Below, piece by piece: positions 10,389-20,000 of a stretch of 56,657 bases of DNA (the stretch's first letter is position 1; each line of letters starts with the position of its first letter). The position numbers were made by a program, and so were the translations under genes. The notes under the pieces are model-generated. The model made no database searches, was not told the origin of the DNA, and was given only the letters and a program-made list of their open reading frames with translations. The DNA comes from Longimicrobiales bacterium (GTDB lineage Bacteria; Gemmatimonadota; Gemmatimonadetes; Longimicrobiales; Gaopeijiaceae): assembly GCA_028278645.1 (NCBI GenBank), contig JANQDZ010000042.1, forward strand, positions 1-56,657, read 5' to 3'.

Positions 10389-10823
10389 TTAAGCCTCCAA
10401 GGCTTTCTTCAGCAGGGCTAGGGAGCCCTCCAACTCTTTCCGGAACACCCCTTCCAGAATCCGTTTAGGAATGAACTTCAGCGCCCCCGCAGGTTGTCCT
10501 TCCACCGCCATTCTCACCCGGGTGCCGGAGCCGGTGGCATCGAAGGTAAGCTCTACCCTGGCCCTCAGCACGGAGTCCGGGGTGGTTTCGTAGACAATCC
10601 GCTCGTCACGATCGAATACGGTGGTAACGTAAGTGTTTTCAACCTGCCGACCCATGAACTCGCTCACATAACGCTTCCGGGTCCCGACAGCGGTGTCCCC
10701 TGGCGGATCCTTGTATGCCTCCTTGATGCCTGGCTGCCACTCGGGTTCCCGGGAAACGTCGTCCATATACTCGAACACGCGGGCGACGGGACTGTTGATT
10801 TGAACCTGGTGCTGGTACCGCAC
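10389..10823 (-). CDS. SRPBCC-family (START-like) protein
   Basis: A 144-aa protein starting with GTG at 10823, with an AGGAAGTAGGGG ribosome-binding site that includes the stop of the preceding methyltransferase gene. The longest frame starts at 10862 inside that gene and is less likely. INSPVARVFEYMDDVSREPEWQ at the start (N-terminal strand and first helix), the RVRMAVEGQPAGALKF strand and the long C-terminal helix (ELEGSLALLKKALEA) are typical of polyketide-cyclase/START-like hydrophobic-cavity proteins. Members bind lipids or other hydrophobic ligands; some are cyclases. No catalytic residue can be assigned. It sits 7 bases downstream of the methyltransferase and 12 bases upstream of the CotH-like gene. 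Confidence 0.85.
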   Translation of the reverse strand: MRYQHQVQINSPVARVFEYMDDVSREPEWQPGIKEAYKDPPGDTAVGTRKRYVSEFMGRQVENTYVTTVFDRDERIVYETTPDSVLRARVELTFDATGSGTRVRMAVEGQPAGALKFIPKRILEGVFRKELEGSLALLKKALEA

Positions 10824-10830
10824 GTGGCCC

Positions 10831-11538
10831 CTACTTCCTGGCTCGAACCGCGACGTAATCACCCCGATCGTACCCTGGCACCGGAGACTCGGAGGAATCG
10901 TTCGAGAATTTCGGGTGCAGTGTCAGGGTTTGGCTGGTTTCCACGATGGAGAATCCAACTTCCTCCAACAGATCCAGCTTCTCCTGCGTGGTTCGCCAGT
11001 TCGCCGCCGCGGCAAATTCCATGGGGTAAGGCACCTCGGGGGCGATGACCTTCAGAGTCTCGTCGTCCCAGGTCCCTACCATGGCGGCGAGGCGGTACAA
11101 GGTGCCGTAAGAACTTTCGGCCGGAACATCCGCCACGACCACATGCCCTCCGTCGCGAAGGACGCGGGACGCTTCCTGGAAAGCCTTCTTCAAGTCGCCG
11201 ATATAGCTGGGAGTGCCGTTGAAGAGCACGGTGTCGAAAGAGTTGTCGTCGAAAGGCAGAGATTCGGCAGGCCCGATCTTCACCTCCACGCCCCGCTTCA
11301 TGGCGATCTCGGCCATCCCCTCGGCCGGTTCGACACCAAAGCGGATATCGATATCATGGCTGTCCCGTAAGATCTTCTCAAAAAGGCCGCTCCCGCACCC
11401 AACACTCAGGGTCCGACCGGGGTCCTGAAGGGCTCCTGCAAGCAGCTCCACCTCGGATTGGAGAACGTTCCTGTTCTGCAGAAACCAGCTGTCGTATTCG
11501 GCAGCGTGTTCGTCAAACGGTTGATCCGACACGTTCAT
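10831..11538 (-). CDS. Class I SAM-dependent methyltransferase
   Basis: A 235-aa cytoplasmic methyltransferase if the ATG at 11538 is used (GAGAG just upstream); in-frame ATG at 11559 and a longer frame to 11673 are alternatives. The Rossmann motifs are clear: motif I RTLSVGCGSGLFEKIL, acidic end of strand 2 (RFGVEPAEGMAEIA), then SLPFDDNSFDTVLFNGTPSY and SRVLRDGGHVVVADV. This is the UbiE/Methyltransf_11 type; the acceptor is unknown. The first gene of a probable three-gene transcript with SRPBCC and CotH-like genes. A hydrophobic-ligand protein next to a methyltransferase suggests a lipid or quinone-like acceptor, which is inference. Confidence 0.9.
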   Translation of the reverse strand: MNVSDQPFDEHAAEYDSWFLQNRNVLQSEVELLAGALQDPGRTLSVGCGSGLFEKILRDSHDIDIRFGVEPAEGMAEIAMKRGVEVKIGPAESLPFDDNSFDTVLFNGTPSYIGDLKKAFQEASRVLRDGGHVVVADVPAESSYGTLYRLAAMVGTWDDETLKVIAPEVPYPMEFAAAANWRTTQEKLDLLEEVGFSIVETSQTLTLHPKFSNDSSESPVPGYDRGDYVAVRARK

Positions 11539-11883
11539 TTCTCTCGGTTGATGTGACATTCGACTTCGGTCCATCTCGAACCAAAGCGTCCAGTAACGGG
11601 AATCCCTCTGTACCCTCCAGGTCCGACCCTCGATCCAAAGTCGACCAAACCTGATCCCGCACCTTTCCTGCATCCGACGGTGGGATTCCGCCTGGGGAAG
11701 TGTCTCCTGAAGGAGGGCCTCGGAGAATGGAGGAGCCGGCCGACTTCGTCAATGCGTGATCGGTCGATCCAGAAACGACTCCCTTGAAAACTCAGGGGCG
11801 GGACCCCAATCATTCGGACTTCCGACCCGCGTATCTTGCGGTCGAACCCAAAAGCGCCGGCTTTTCACAACGGACAACTACCA
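11539..11883. other. Divergent intergenic region, no gene recognised
   Basis: These 345 bases separate the methyltransferase and symporter genes. Reading frames exist on both strands but their translations are Arg/Pro/Ser-rich and resemble nothing; none has a good ribosome-binding site except the downstream starts. TTGAAA at 11784-11789 could be a -35 box for the symporter, but the matching -10 is poor. Promoters for both flanking units must lie here. Confidence 0.5.
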
Positions 11884-13206
11884 ATGACCCAGCCACAACC
11901 GCGAGACTCCTTCACAACGAGATGGGGATTCATTCTGGCCGCCGCGGGGTCCGCTGTCGGATTAGGAAATCTCTGGATGTTTCCCTGGCGCTTGGGAGAG
12001 TTCGGCGGGGCCGCCTTCCTGATCCCGTACCTTGTGTTCGTCTACGTCCTGGGCACGACGGGGCTGATGGGAGAGTTCGCTTTCGGGCGATGGGCTCAAA
12101 AGGGCGCCATGGGAGCCTACGACAAAGCTCTCGAGGAACGGGGTATGGGATTCGGGAGAGTCCTTGGCGCCTACCCGATCTTGGTCCTCCTCGGTGTGTT
12201 GATCTTCTATCTCATCGTGTCAGGCTGGGTGCTTCGGTATCTGGTGTCGGCCCTCTCCGGGAATCTCCTGGGCGCAGGGCCTGCTGAGGATTACTTCAAT
12301 CAGTTCTCCGGAACCTCGGAGAGTATTTGGTGGCAGGCGTTGGCGGTGGTACTGACCGGAGCCATCCTCGTGCTTGGCATCTCGAGAGGAATCGAACGAG
12401 CCACGAAAGTGATGATGCCGCTGCTCCTCGGGCTCTTGGTAATCCTGCTCATCCGGTCGGTGACCCTCCCCGGAGCCAGCGAGGGGATCCGGTACCTCCT
12501 GGTTCCGGAGTGGTCGTATCTTCAGCGACCTCTCACCTGGGGTATGGCCCTGGGGCAAGCCTTCTTTTCCGTCTCGCTCACCGGCGCCGGAATGCTCGTG
12601 TACGGTAGCTACCTTAAGAGAGACTTCGACATCCCAAACGCAGCCCTGAACACGGTCACCCTCGATTCGGCCATGGCCATCATGGCGGCTCTCATCATCA
12701 TGCCGGCCGCCTTTGCGTACCAGATCGATCCGGCTGCAGGCCCACCACTCCTCTTCATTACTCTAGTCAGCGTCTTCCAGAACATGCCCGGCGGTCAGGT
12801 CATCGCCATTCTGTTCTTTCTGGGGGTCCTCTTTGCGGCGGTATCCTCCCTCCTGGCCATCAAGGAAGCGGTGGTGGAGGCCGCCATGGACCAGTTCTCA
12901 TGGACCCGGAGGACCGCCGTCCTCTGGATCGCCCTGGTGGCTTTTCTCTGTGGAATTCCTCTCGCGGTCAATCAGGGCCGTTTCGACAGTTTCGTCGATC
13001 TGATCACGGTCTACCTGGTTCCCTTCGGTGCAGCCATCGCCGGAGTTCTTTTCTTCTGGGTCCTGGGAATACACCGAGCCCGGGCCGAGGTAAACATCGG
13101 CGCCAAAAAACCCGTAGGTGCCTGGTGGGAGCCAGTGGCGAAATACCTGTTCGTCGGTGTGGCCGTGGCCATCATCGGCCTTTCCATGGCTTTCAGAATC
13201 GGGTAG
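11884..13206 (+). CDS. Neurotransmitter:sodium symporter (SNF/LeuT family)
   Basis: A 440-aa inner-membrane Na+-coupled symporter. The ATG at 11884 starts MTQPQPRDSFTTRWGF, the usual short cytoplasmic tail. TM1 reads LAAAGSAVGLGNLWMFPW, the signature unwound helix that binds Na+ and substrate; TM6 reads GQAFFSVSLTGAGMLVYGSY, again as in LeuT. About 11-12 hydrophobic segments follow to the C-terminus. Bacterial members import amino acids such as Leu, Ala, Trp or Tyr; the substrate here is not predictable. The next gene is an exported M28 peptidase 51 bases downstream, consistent with peptide digestion followed by amino-acid uptake. Confidence 0.94.
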   Translation: MTQPQPRDSFTTRWGFILAAAGSAVGLGNLWMFPWRLGEFGGAAFLIPYLVFVYVLGTTGLMGEFAFGRWAQKGAMGAYDKALEERGMGFGRVLGAYPILVLLGVLIFYLIVSGWVLRYLVSALSGNLLGAGPAEDYFNQFSGTSESIWWQALAVVLTGAILVLGISRGIERATKVMMPLLLGLLVILLIRSVTLPGASEGIRYLLVPEWSYLQRPLTWGMALGQAFFSVSLTGAGMLVYGSYLKRDFDIPNAALNTVTLDSAMAIMAALIIMPAAFAYQIDPAAGPPLLFITLVSVFQNMPGGQVIAILFFLGVLFAAVSSLLAIKEAVVEAAMDQFSWTRRTAVLWIALVAFLCGIPLAVNQGRFDSFVDLITVYLVPFGAAIAGVLFFWVLGIHRARAEVNIGAKKPVGAWWEPVAKYLFVGVAVAIIGLSMAFRIG

Positions 13207-13257
13207 CCGACGGCTAACTTGCCGAAGCGGCGAAAAATCTAAATCGGAGTCCATTCC

Positions 13258-14859
13258 GTGTACGCACCAACGGTTTTGGGGCGGTTCTGTCTGGTGGTTC
13301 TTGGCATATTGGGTTCGGTAGCCTGCGGACAAGCTCAATCCATCAGCAATGCGCTGGAGTCCATCACCGAGGCAGAGCTCAGAGACCACATCTACTTTCT
13401 GGCCGCCGACCTTCTCGAAGGCCGGGACGCCGGAACTCCCGGCTACCAGCTGGCTGCCGAGTATTCGGCGATTCATCTGGAACAGGCCGGTCTCGAGACC
13501 ATGTTCACCGACTCCGCCGGATCCCCGTCTTACTTCCAACAAATCCAGTTCGCGACCTCTGCGCTGAACGACCGGACCAGCTTGGTGGTCCACACTGGGG
13601 GCTCCGAGAGGACCCTCGTGCGCGGCGAGGACTACGTGATCCAGGAGTTCATGGCCTCCGGAGCCGACCGAAACACCTTCGAAACCCCGGTCTTCCTCGG
13701 CTACGGCATCGAGGAGCCCGACCTGGGGTGGAACGACTACGAAGGGCTCGACGCAAAGGGAAAGATCGGCGTGATGATCGTCGGCGCGCCGGTCAGGAAC
13801 GGCGATCCCGTCCTACCCCCCGAGCTACACCAGCTCTACAGCAGTCTGCAACAGAGCGCCAACGCGAGGTTCCAGGCGGCCATGAACCACGGTGTCACGA
13901 CCGTGGTTGTCATCCTGGACGAAGATTCAGCGGGTCTTTGGGAACTCATCAAGAGCCAAGCCAGCAACCCCTCGATCCGACCCATGACGGAAACACCCCA
14001 CGGCAACGTCCCGGCGCCGTCTTTCTCAGAGCTGGTCCTGATGAAGCCTGAGACTGCGGTAGACCTACTCGCGGGGATCGATGTTGAACTGGAAACGGGG
14101 GAGGGCCAGTACACCACAGGGCCCATGGAAGGTGTACAGCTCTCCCTGGAAACCAGGCACGATCTGGAGCCGGGATACTCCTCCCCCAACGTGGTCGGCC
14201 TTCTACCAGGCACGGACCCCGTGCTGAAGGACGAGTACATCGTCATTACGGCCCACCTCGATCATGTGGGGATCCAGAATGGAGCGATCTTCAACGGAGC
14301 TGACGACAACGCCAGCGGTTCCGCGGCGGTGATCGAGGCCGCCGAAGCTGCGGCCATGGCCCCTGGGAAACGATCGATGATCTTTGTCCTCCTCACAGCG
14401 GAGGAAAAGGGTCTTCTGGGGTCCATGGCCTTTGCCAGCAGTCCTCCCGTGCCCATCGACCAGATCGTTTTGAACATCAATCTCGACATGGTGGGAAGGA
14501 ACTCCAGGGACTTCCCCGACGTCCTTCTTGCCATGGGATCGGAGAACGGCCGAGCCGACCTGCTGGAGATGATCAGAGAGGTGAATGAGGGCGGCATACA
14601 CGCGCCCCTGGACTGGCGCTTGAACGAGGGGCCCGATCCCCACAACCATGTCCAGCGAAGCGACCAGATGTCCTTCATGCAGCGGGGGATCCCGGCAATC
14701 CTCATCACCAGGGGTTTTATGGGCCCGGACTACCATGAACCCAGCGATGACCCGGACACCATCAACTACGAGAAGGTCCTCCACGCCACACGACTAACGT
14801 TCGGCTTGGCGATTGAGGCGGCCAACCGGGACGTACTGGACTTCGGGGCCGGTGGTTGA
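13258..14859 (+). CDS. Exported M28 metallopeptidase
   Basis: A 533-aa zinc aminopeptidase starting with GTG (GGAG nine bases upstream). Residues 1-26 are a signal peptide; a Cys at GSVAC could make it a lipoprotein, though the lipobox is imperfect. A PA-like inserted domain (residues about 105-300) separates the first strand from the catalytic part. The two-zinc site is complete: His and Asp in ITAHLDHVG, Asp in NGADDNASGSA, Glu-Glu in TAEEKGLLGS, Asp in NINLDMVGR and His in PDYHEPSDD. It removes N-terminal residues from peptides outside the inner membrane. Probably co-transcribed with the symporter. Confidence 0.93.
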   Translation: MYAPTVLGRFCLVVLGILGSVACGQAQSISNALESITEAELRDHIYFLAADLLEGRDAGTPGYQLAAEYSAIHLEQAGLETMFTDSAGSPSYFQQIQFATSALNDRTSLVVHTGGSERTLVRGEDYVIQEFMASGADRNTFETPVFLGYGIEEPDLGWNDYEGLDAKGKIGVMIVGAPVRNGDPVLPPELHQLYSSLQQSANARFQAAMNHGVTTVVVILDEDSAGLWELIKSQASNPSIRPMTETPHGNVPAPSFSELVLMKPETAVDLLAGIDVELETGEGQYTTGPMEGVQLSLETRHDLEPGYSSPNVVGLLPGTDPVLKDEYIVITAHLDHVGIQNGAIFNGADDNASGSAAVIEAAEAAAMAPGKRSMIFVLLTAEEKGLLGSMAFASSPPVPIDQIVLNINLDMVGRNSRDFPDVLLAMGSENGRADLLEMIREVNEGGIHAPLDWRLNEGPDPHNHVQRSDQMSFMQRGIPAILITRGFMGPDYHEPSDDPDTINYEKVLHATRLTFGLAIEAANRDVLDFGAGG

Positions 14860-15073
14860 GGACACAGTACCCTGCGGAGGGACCTGGGGTCAGAAACAAT
14901 TCCGGAAGTTGAACGTATTCCACAACATCGGAGGACAATCACTCCACCGGGCCCAACGATTCCATCATTCCCGTGTTAAGGGTAGTCGGAGGTATTGACG
15001 CCGATGGGTCGAAGGCCCGCCTTGTGCCGGTAGAGAATGTGTTTGAGTGCGGTCTAGATGTAAGGAGGAACCC

Positions 15074-15523
15074 ATGGTCAACGTGCCCCGAACACTGGTA
15101 TCCCTGAGTTTGGCGCTGTTCCTATCGGGGTGCGCAGCGCTCAACAACCCTTCCCGGACCGACCGCACCGAGGGCGGGATCCGGAACGAGGGAGGTGCCA
15201 CCATCATTTCCGGCGTGGCCCTGGATGAAAAGAGAGGATCCATCCTTTATACCATGGAAGGTCGGGTACCGGGAATGCAGATCCAACGACGCACGGATAA
15301 GTGCCCGGAAATTACCCTTCGTAGCTTCGTGCCTTACCAGTCGGCGATCAATCCCCGGGTATACGTTGACGGAACTCGCACGGTCGACACCTGCATCCTG
15401 GAGAGTCTTATCACCGACAACGTGGAGTCCGTCGAGATCTACCCCATGGGCGTGACCATGCGTCCCGGCTATTCCACCCACGCCCACGGTCTGATCCTCA
15501 TCTTCATGCGGGGAGGCCATTAA
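15074..15523 (+). CDS. Lipoprotein consisting of an isolated TonB-plug-like domain
   Basis: A 149-aa lipoprotein: ATG at 15074 with AAGGAGG seven bases upstream, and LALFLSGC giving Cys at about residue 20. The remainder reads like the plug of a TonB-dependent receptor without any barrel: ILYTMEGRVPGMQIQR, CPEITLRSF, NPRVYVDGTRTVDTC, then DNVESVEIYPMG and THAHGLILIFMR. These match in order the plug elements of the SusC encoded nearby (NIVNSLQGNIAGVNVTN, ARIVIRG, PLFVIDGFPVD, NIENISVLKG, NGAVVITTK). Two Cys residues could form a disulfide. It converges on the susCD operon with a shared terminator region. Function unknown; a soluble decoy or partner of TonB or the barrel is inference. Confidence 0.78.
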   Translation: MVNVPRTLVSLSLALFLSGCAALNNPSRTDRTEGGIRNEGGATIISGVALDEKRGSILYTMEGRVPGMQIQRRTDKCPEITLRSFVPYQSAINPRVYVDGTRTVDTCILESLITDNVESVEIYPMGVTMRPGYSTHAHGLILIFMRGGH

Positions 15524-15552
15524 AAATCCCAACTCCGTCGAACGTCCTTGGC

Positions 15553-15595
15553 AAAAAAAAAGAAGCGCCCCCCGGAAGTGGTTCCGGGGGGCGCT
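15553..15595 (-). terminator. Intrinsic terminator of the susCD operon
   Basis: A perfect 14-bp stem (15564-15577 with 15582-15595) with a GTGG loop, followed on the minus strand by TTCTTTTTTTTT (15563-15553). It lies 19 bases after the susD stop. On the plus strand it could also slow transcription from the converging lipoprotein gene. Confidence 0.9.
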
Positions 15596-15614
15596 GTTCT
15601 GAGGAAAAGAAGAC

Positions 15615-17066
15615 TCAGTTTCCGGCTGGGTCCCACCACACCTCCGTGGTGATGTTCGGACTGCTCATGCCCTGGGCGGCCAATGCCGCCTGCAGGTTCT
15701 CATTGTTAAACGACTGCTCATCGGGGTTGTAGGAGTACCGCACCGGAATCTTGCCCAACCAGACCAAATCTTCTCCGACTGGCCGATCAGGCACTCCGGT
15801 TCGACGGGCGTTGGACCAGGCTTCGGCCCCGTTCATGAAGAGGCCGATCCACTGCTGAAGGTGGATGTCTTCCAGGCCGGTGTAGGCAATATCCGGGTTG
15901 GCCAGATACGCGTCGATTTGCGCGTCGGTTGGCCCATGTCCCCAGGCATCGTACTGGTTCATGTTGGCCTCGATGGCCTCCATATAGAGTGCTTCCGGAT
16001 CTGCAGTGATCCAGCCTCTCGCTGCCGCCTCCGCCTGTAGGAGGAGGACCTCCGAGTACGTCATGACGGCCGTGGGAGAAGCTGCCCCGTTCGCCCTCCA
16101 GAAATCACTGATCCTGGAGATATCCGCGAACGACACACCGGCCGGGAGGTCATCTCGCCCGTTCTCATGGCCCCGGTATTCACCATCGCTGGCGGCCGGC
16201 TCAGCGTAGGAGAACAGGCGGGGATCGTCGAGGCTCTTCAGAATCTCGACAATGGTACGGCTCATGGCATGGTCGTCCCGGCCCTGCCAGTTCTCGAAGA
16301 AGGGGTTCTCGTAAGGAGCCCCCGGCCAATCGATCATGGCGTTGTCGGCATTGCTGGTGAAGCCACCGGCGTTATAGGCAGAAACGAAGGCAGCCTGGGC
16401 ACCTGATGGATTCACCTCGGACATCCGCATGGCCAGCCGCATGCGAACGGAGTTGGCGAACTTCTTCCACTTCGTGAAATCGTTGCCATACAGGAGATCG
16501 CCGTCCCCGAAACCCTCGGCGCTGGCACTCAACATGCCCGCCCCTGCTTCTAGGTCAGCAAGCAGGGCAGAGTAGATGTCTGATTGGGAGTCGTAAACCG
16601 GCGTGGTGTTTTCCGCACCCTGCAGGGCCTGAGAATACGGTACATCGCCCCAGAAGTCTGTCACGTGATGAAAGATCCATGACTTCCAGATCATTCCGAC
16701 CCCTTGGGCGTTCACCAACCCTTCCTCGGCGCCGGTTTCGATAACCGTCTGGATGTCCATCAGGTTACCGGAGTAGTAGTTGTTCCAATAGGCCCTCATC
16801 CGGGAGTCCCGGACGTTACCCGTCTCCTCATCCGGGTATTGGATCTCGGCGAAGTGTTGGGCCCAGACGGCGGTATGGGACATCATCGAAGCGCCGGCCA
16901 AATTGGCGCTCGCGCCCTGTTGGATGGCGGTGGGAAGAAGGAACTGCACCGGCACCGTGGTCGGGGCGTTGGGGTTTGTGTTGAGATCGGTCAGCCCATC
17001 ACTGCAGGCAGCAGCAGCCAGGCCGAGACCGACAAGAAGCGCAACCACTTTGCTCTTGTTTTTCAT
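15615..17066 (-). CDS. SusD/RagB-family outer-membrane lipoprotein
   Basis: A 483-aa lipoprotein (signal GLGLAAAAC, Cys about residue 21; AAGGAGAG ribosome-binding site). DLNTNPNAPT directly after the anchor is the usual SusD-like_2 start. The body is rich in helices with tetratricopeptide-like pairs (WKKFANSVRMRLAMRMSEVN, VMTYSEVLLLQAEAAARGW) and ends with SFNNENLQAALAAQG and WWDP. It forms the lid over the SusC barrel and binds the substrate outside the cell. The gene begins 25 bases after the susC stop. SusD-like_2 members often go with peptide or mixed substrates, so a carbohydrate substrate cannot be assumed. Confidence 0.93.
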   Translation of the reverse strand: MKNKSKVVALLVGLGLAAAACSDGLTDLNTNPNAPTTVPVQFLLPTAIQQGASANLAGASMMSHTAVWAQHFAEIQYPDEETGNVRDSRMRAYWNNYYSGNLMDIQTVIETGAEEGLVNAQGVGMIWKSWIFHHVTDFWGDVPYSQALQGAENTTPVYDSQSDIYSALLADLEAGAGMLSASAEGFGDGDLLYGNDFTKWKKFANSVRMRLAMRMSEVNPSGAQAAFVSAYNAGGFTSNADNAMIDWPGAPYENPFFENWQGRDDHAMSRTIVEILKSLDDPRLFSYAEPAASDGEYRGHENGRDDLPAGVSFADISRISDFWRANGAASPTAVMTYSEVLLLQAEAAARGWITADPEALYMEAIEANMNQYDAWGHGPTDAQIDAYLANPDIAYTGLEDIHLQQWIGLFMNGAEAWSNARRTGVPDRPVGEDLVWLGKIPVRYSYNPDEQSFNNENLQAALAAQGMSSPNITTEVWWDPAGN

Positions 17067-17091
17067 GATAGTCTCTCCTTTGCCCTTGCCG

Positions 17092-20000
17092 TCACGGAGT
17101 GATGGTGAAGGTAAGCCCGATGCTCCGGGCCGATGGGAACTGGCCTGACTCGAGGCCTTGAACGTTACTGTTGTCGAATGCGGTCTCGGGGTCGATGTTC
17201 GGAGCGTTCGGGGACCACAGGTACAGGTTCCGTCCGATCAGAGCGACGCTTCCGCTGGAAAAGCCCAAGCGGGCCACCCATGAGTCAGGAAGCTGATAGC
17301 CCAGCCGTACCTCCCTGAGCTTGATGTACGTGGCGTCGAAGATCCCCGACTCTTGGTTCCCGTAGTTCCGGCCGAAGTAGGACTGGCCGCAGACTACCAC
17401 GTCATCAACACCGTCTCCGTTGATCGATCCATCCGGCAGGACGCCGTCCACCACGATACCGGGATCACAGTGGTCGTTTGTCCGGCCAATGAGGGTGGAC
17501 TTGAGAACACCGGCGTACTCACCGAACCAGTTCGTAACGGAGAAGATGTCTCCGCCCCTCTGACCGTCCAACAGGAAGCTCAGGTCGAAGGAGCCGTAGC
17601 TGAACCTGTTTTGGATACCGCCGATCCAGTCCGGGTTGTAGTTCCCCAGGATGCGGCGATTGTTATCCTTTTGCGGGCGGCCCCTGGAGTCCAGCAGCCA
17701 GCGTCCCTGCTCGTCCTTGAGGTAGCCGTTGCCGAAGAAGAGCCCGTATGGCTCACCTTTCCGGGCTTCGACGTTCATGCTCCACTGTCCGCCCAGACGG
17801 AGCGTTTTCAGGTCGCCGTAGAGGTCAACGACCTCGGAGTTGTTCTTACTCCAGTTCATGGTCACGTTCCACCGGAACCCGTTGTCCAACCGGACCGGCA
17901 TGGCTTTCAACAGCAGCTCAACACCGTGGTTCCGAATCTCACCGGCGTTCAGCCGTTGAGTGGTATAGCCACTGGTACTGGAAATCTGCACGCCCAGGAT
18001 CTGGTTTTTCGTGCTCCGGTCGTAATAGGTGACGACGAAGCCGAGACGTTCGTTGAAGAACCCGAGGTCGGCGCCGACCTCCCAGGCCGTGGTCTCTTCC
18101 GGTTTCAGAGTTTCGTTCGGAAGCTCGTTGGGCACACGGAACATGGGCGTGGAGCCCCAGGGCTGCAGAGTGCCATATACGGACGCTAGCTGGTATGGGC
18201 CGGCGTCGTTTCCTACCCGCGTCCAGCTGGCCCGGACTTTCCCGGAGCTGAACAGATCGCTGCTCATATCGAGAGCATCGGTGAAGACAAAGGCCGAGGA
18301 GATCGATGGGTAGAAGTAGGAGTTCGCACCATCTGGAAGGGTGGATGACCAGTCGTTCCGGCCGGTCATGTCCACGTTCCACCACCCTCTGTAGTTCAGG
18401 CTCACGGAACCAGAGATACTTCTCGTCTCCCACTGGGTGAGGTTATCCGTCGGAGACACGGTCCCTTTGTCGTTGTCGATGGTGAAGAGCCCGGGTACGG
18501 TGATCTTCGTTACCCCGACGTTGGACGTTTCATGGTGGAAGGTGGCGATATGCGAACCGGCCGTCACGTCCATGGAAATGTCTGGAGTGAGCTGCCGCGT
18601 CGCGCTGACCAAAAGGTCGGCATTGGTCAAAGACCGGTAGATGGTGTTCTCACCGAATCCCCCGTCAGGGTTGTCCAAACTATGGACCTCGACAACCCTC
18701 TTGCGATGGTCCCGGGACCAGTCCCGTCCGATCCGGCCTGTGGCCGTGATCCAGTCGTTGACCTGATAGGTCAGGTCGGCGTTGGAGAGGAGGCGGTCCT
18801 TTTCGTCGTAATTCTTGTTGACCAGTGCCCCCCAGAATGGGTTGTTGTGGTAGTTGTAGTTCCAGTTGTACTGGCCGCCGATTATACATGGCGATGGTTC
18901 ATCTCCAGTGCACCGGTAATTCCTCAGGGCATTCATGTCCGTCTGCCGACCGAACCAGGTGAACGACTGCATGGGATTGTCGTCAGTATAGCCGGTGCCC
19001 GGCCGATTCTCGTTATCCGAATCGATATAGCTCACCGACGCGTTCGCCTGGAGCCGGTCCGTGATCTCCGCCCCACCCTTCAGGCCCAGGGTGAGTCGGT
19101 TCATTTTCATCCCCGGCATCATCCCGGACAGATTCATATTCGCGACGGAAAGACGAATGTGGCTGTTCTCTGCGGCCCGGGAGACTGCAACGTTGGTATT
19201 CAGTGTTTTTCCTGTATCCCAGAAGTCCCGGACGTTGTTCGGGTGGGCCACCCAGGGCATGTTTGGACCGGTGAACTGATCGATGAGGCGCCCGTCCAGC
19301 TTCGGCCCCCAGCTTTCGTCCACCGCGTCATTCAAACCGCCGCCCTGACCGTCCACAAACCTGAATTCCCCATTGATCCCCTGACCGTACTCGTTCTGAT
19401 AGTCCGGGAGCTTGAGGGGGGTTTCGGCAGTGAAACTGACCGTGGCGGTCATTCCGAGGCCACCGCCAGGGGCGCCGGTTCCGGATTTGGTTGTAATGAC
19501 CACGGCGCCATTCGCGGCTCTGGATCCGTAGAGGGCAGCAGCGGCGGGTCCCTTCAGAACACTGATGTTCTCAATGTTTGATGGATCGATCTCGCCCGCT
19601 CCGTTCCCGTAGTCGATCCCACCGTTTCCTCTTTTACTCGCCCAGTTGTCGACGGGGAATCCGTCGATGACGAAAAGAGGCTGGTTGTTCCCTGCGATGG
19701 AGCTGGCGCCACGGATGACGATCCTGGCCGAACCGCCGGTGGGCCCGGCGTTCGTCACATTGACACCCGCGATGTTTCCTTGGAGAGAGTTGACGATGTT
19801 GAGCTCCGGCACGGCAGCAATCTCATCGCCTTGGATGTCCTGCACCGAATAGCCCAAGGTCGCTTTTTCTCTACGCAACCCAAGAGCAGTGACGGTGATT
19901 CCTTCGAGGCCAAGGGCCTCAATCTCCATCCCCACCTCCATGTTGGTCGCAACCGGGACCTCAGCGGTCTTGTAACCCAGGTAGGTGAAAACCAGGGTTT

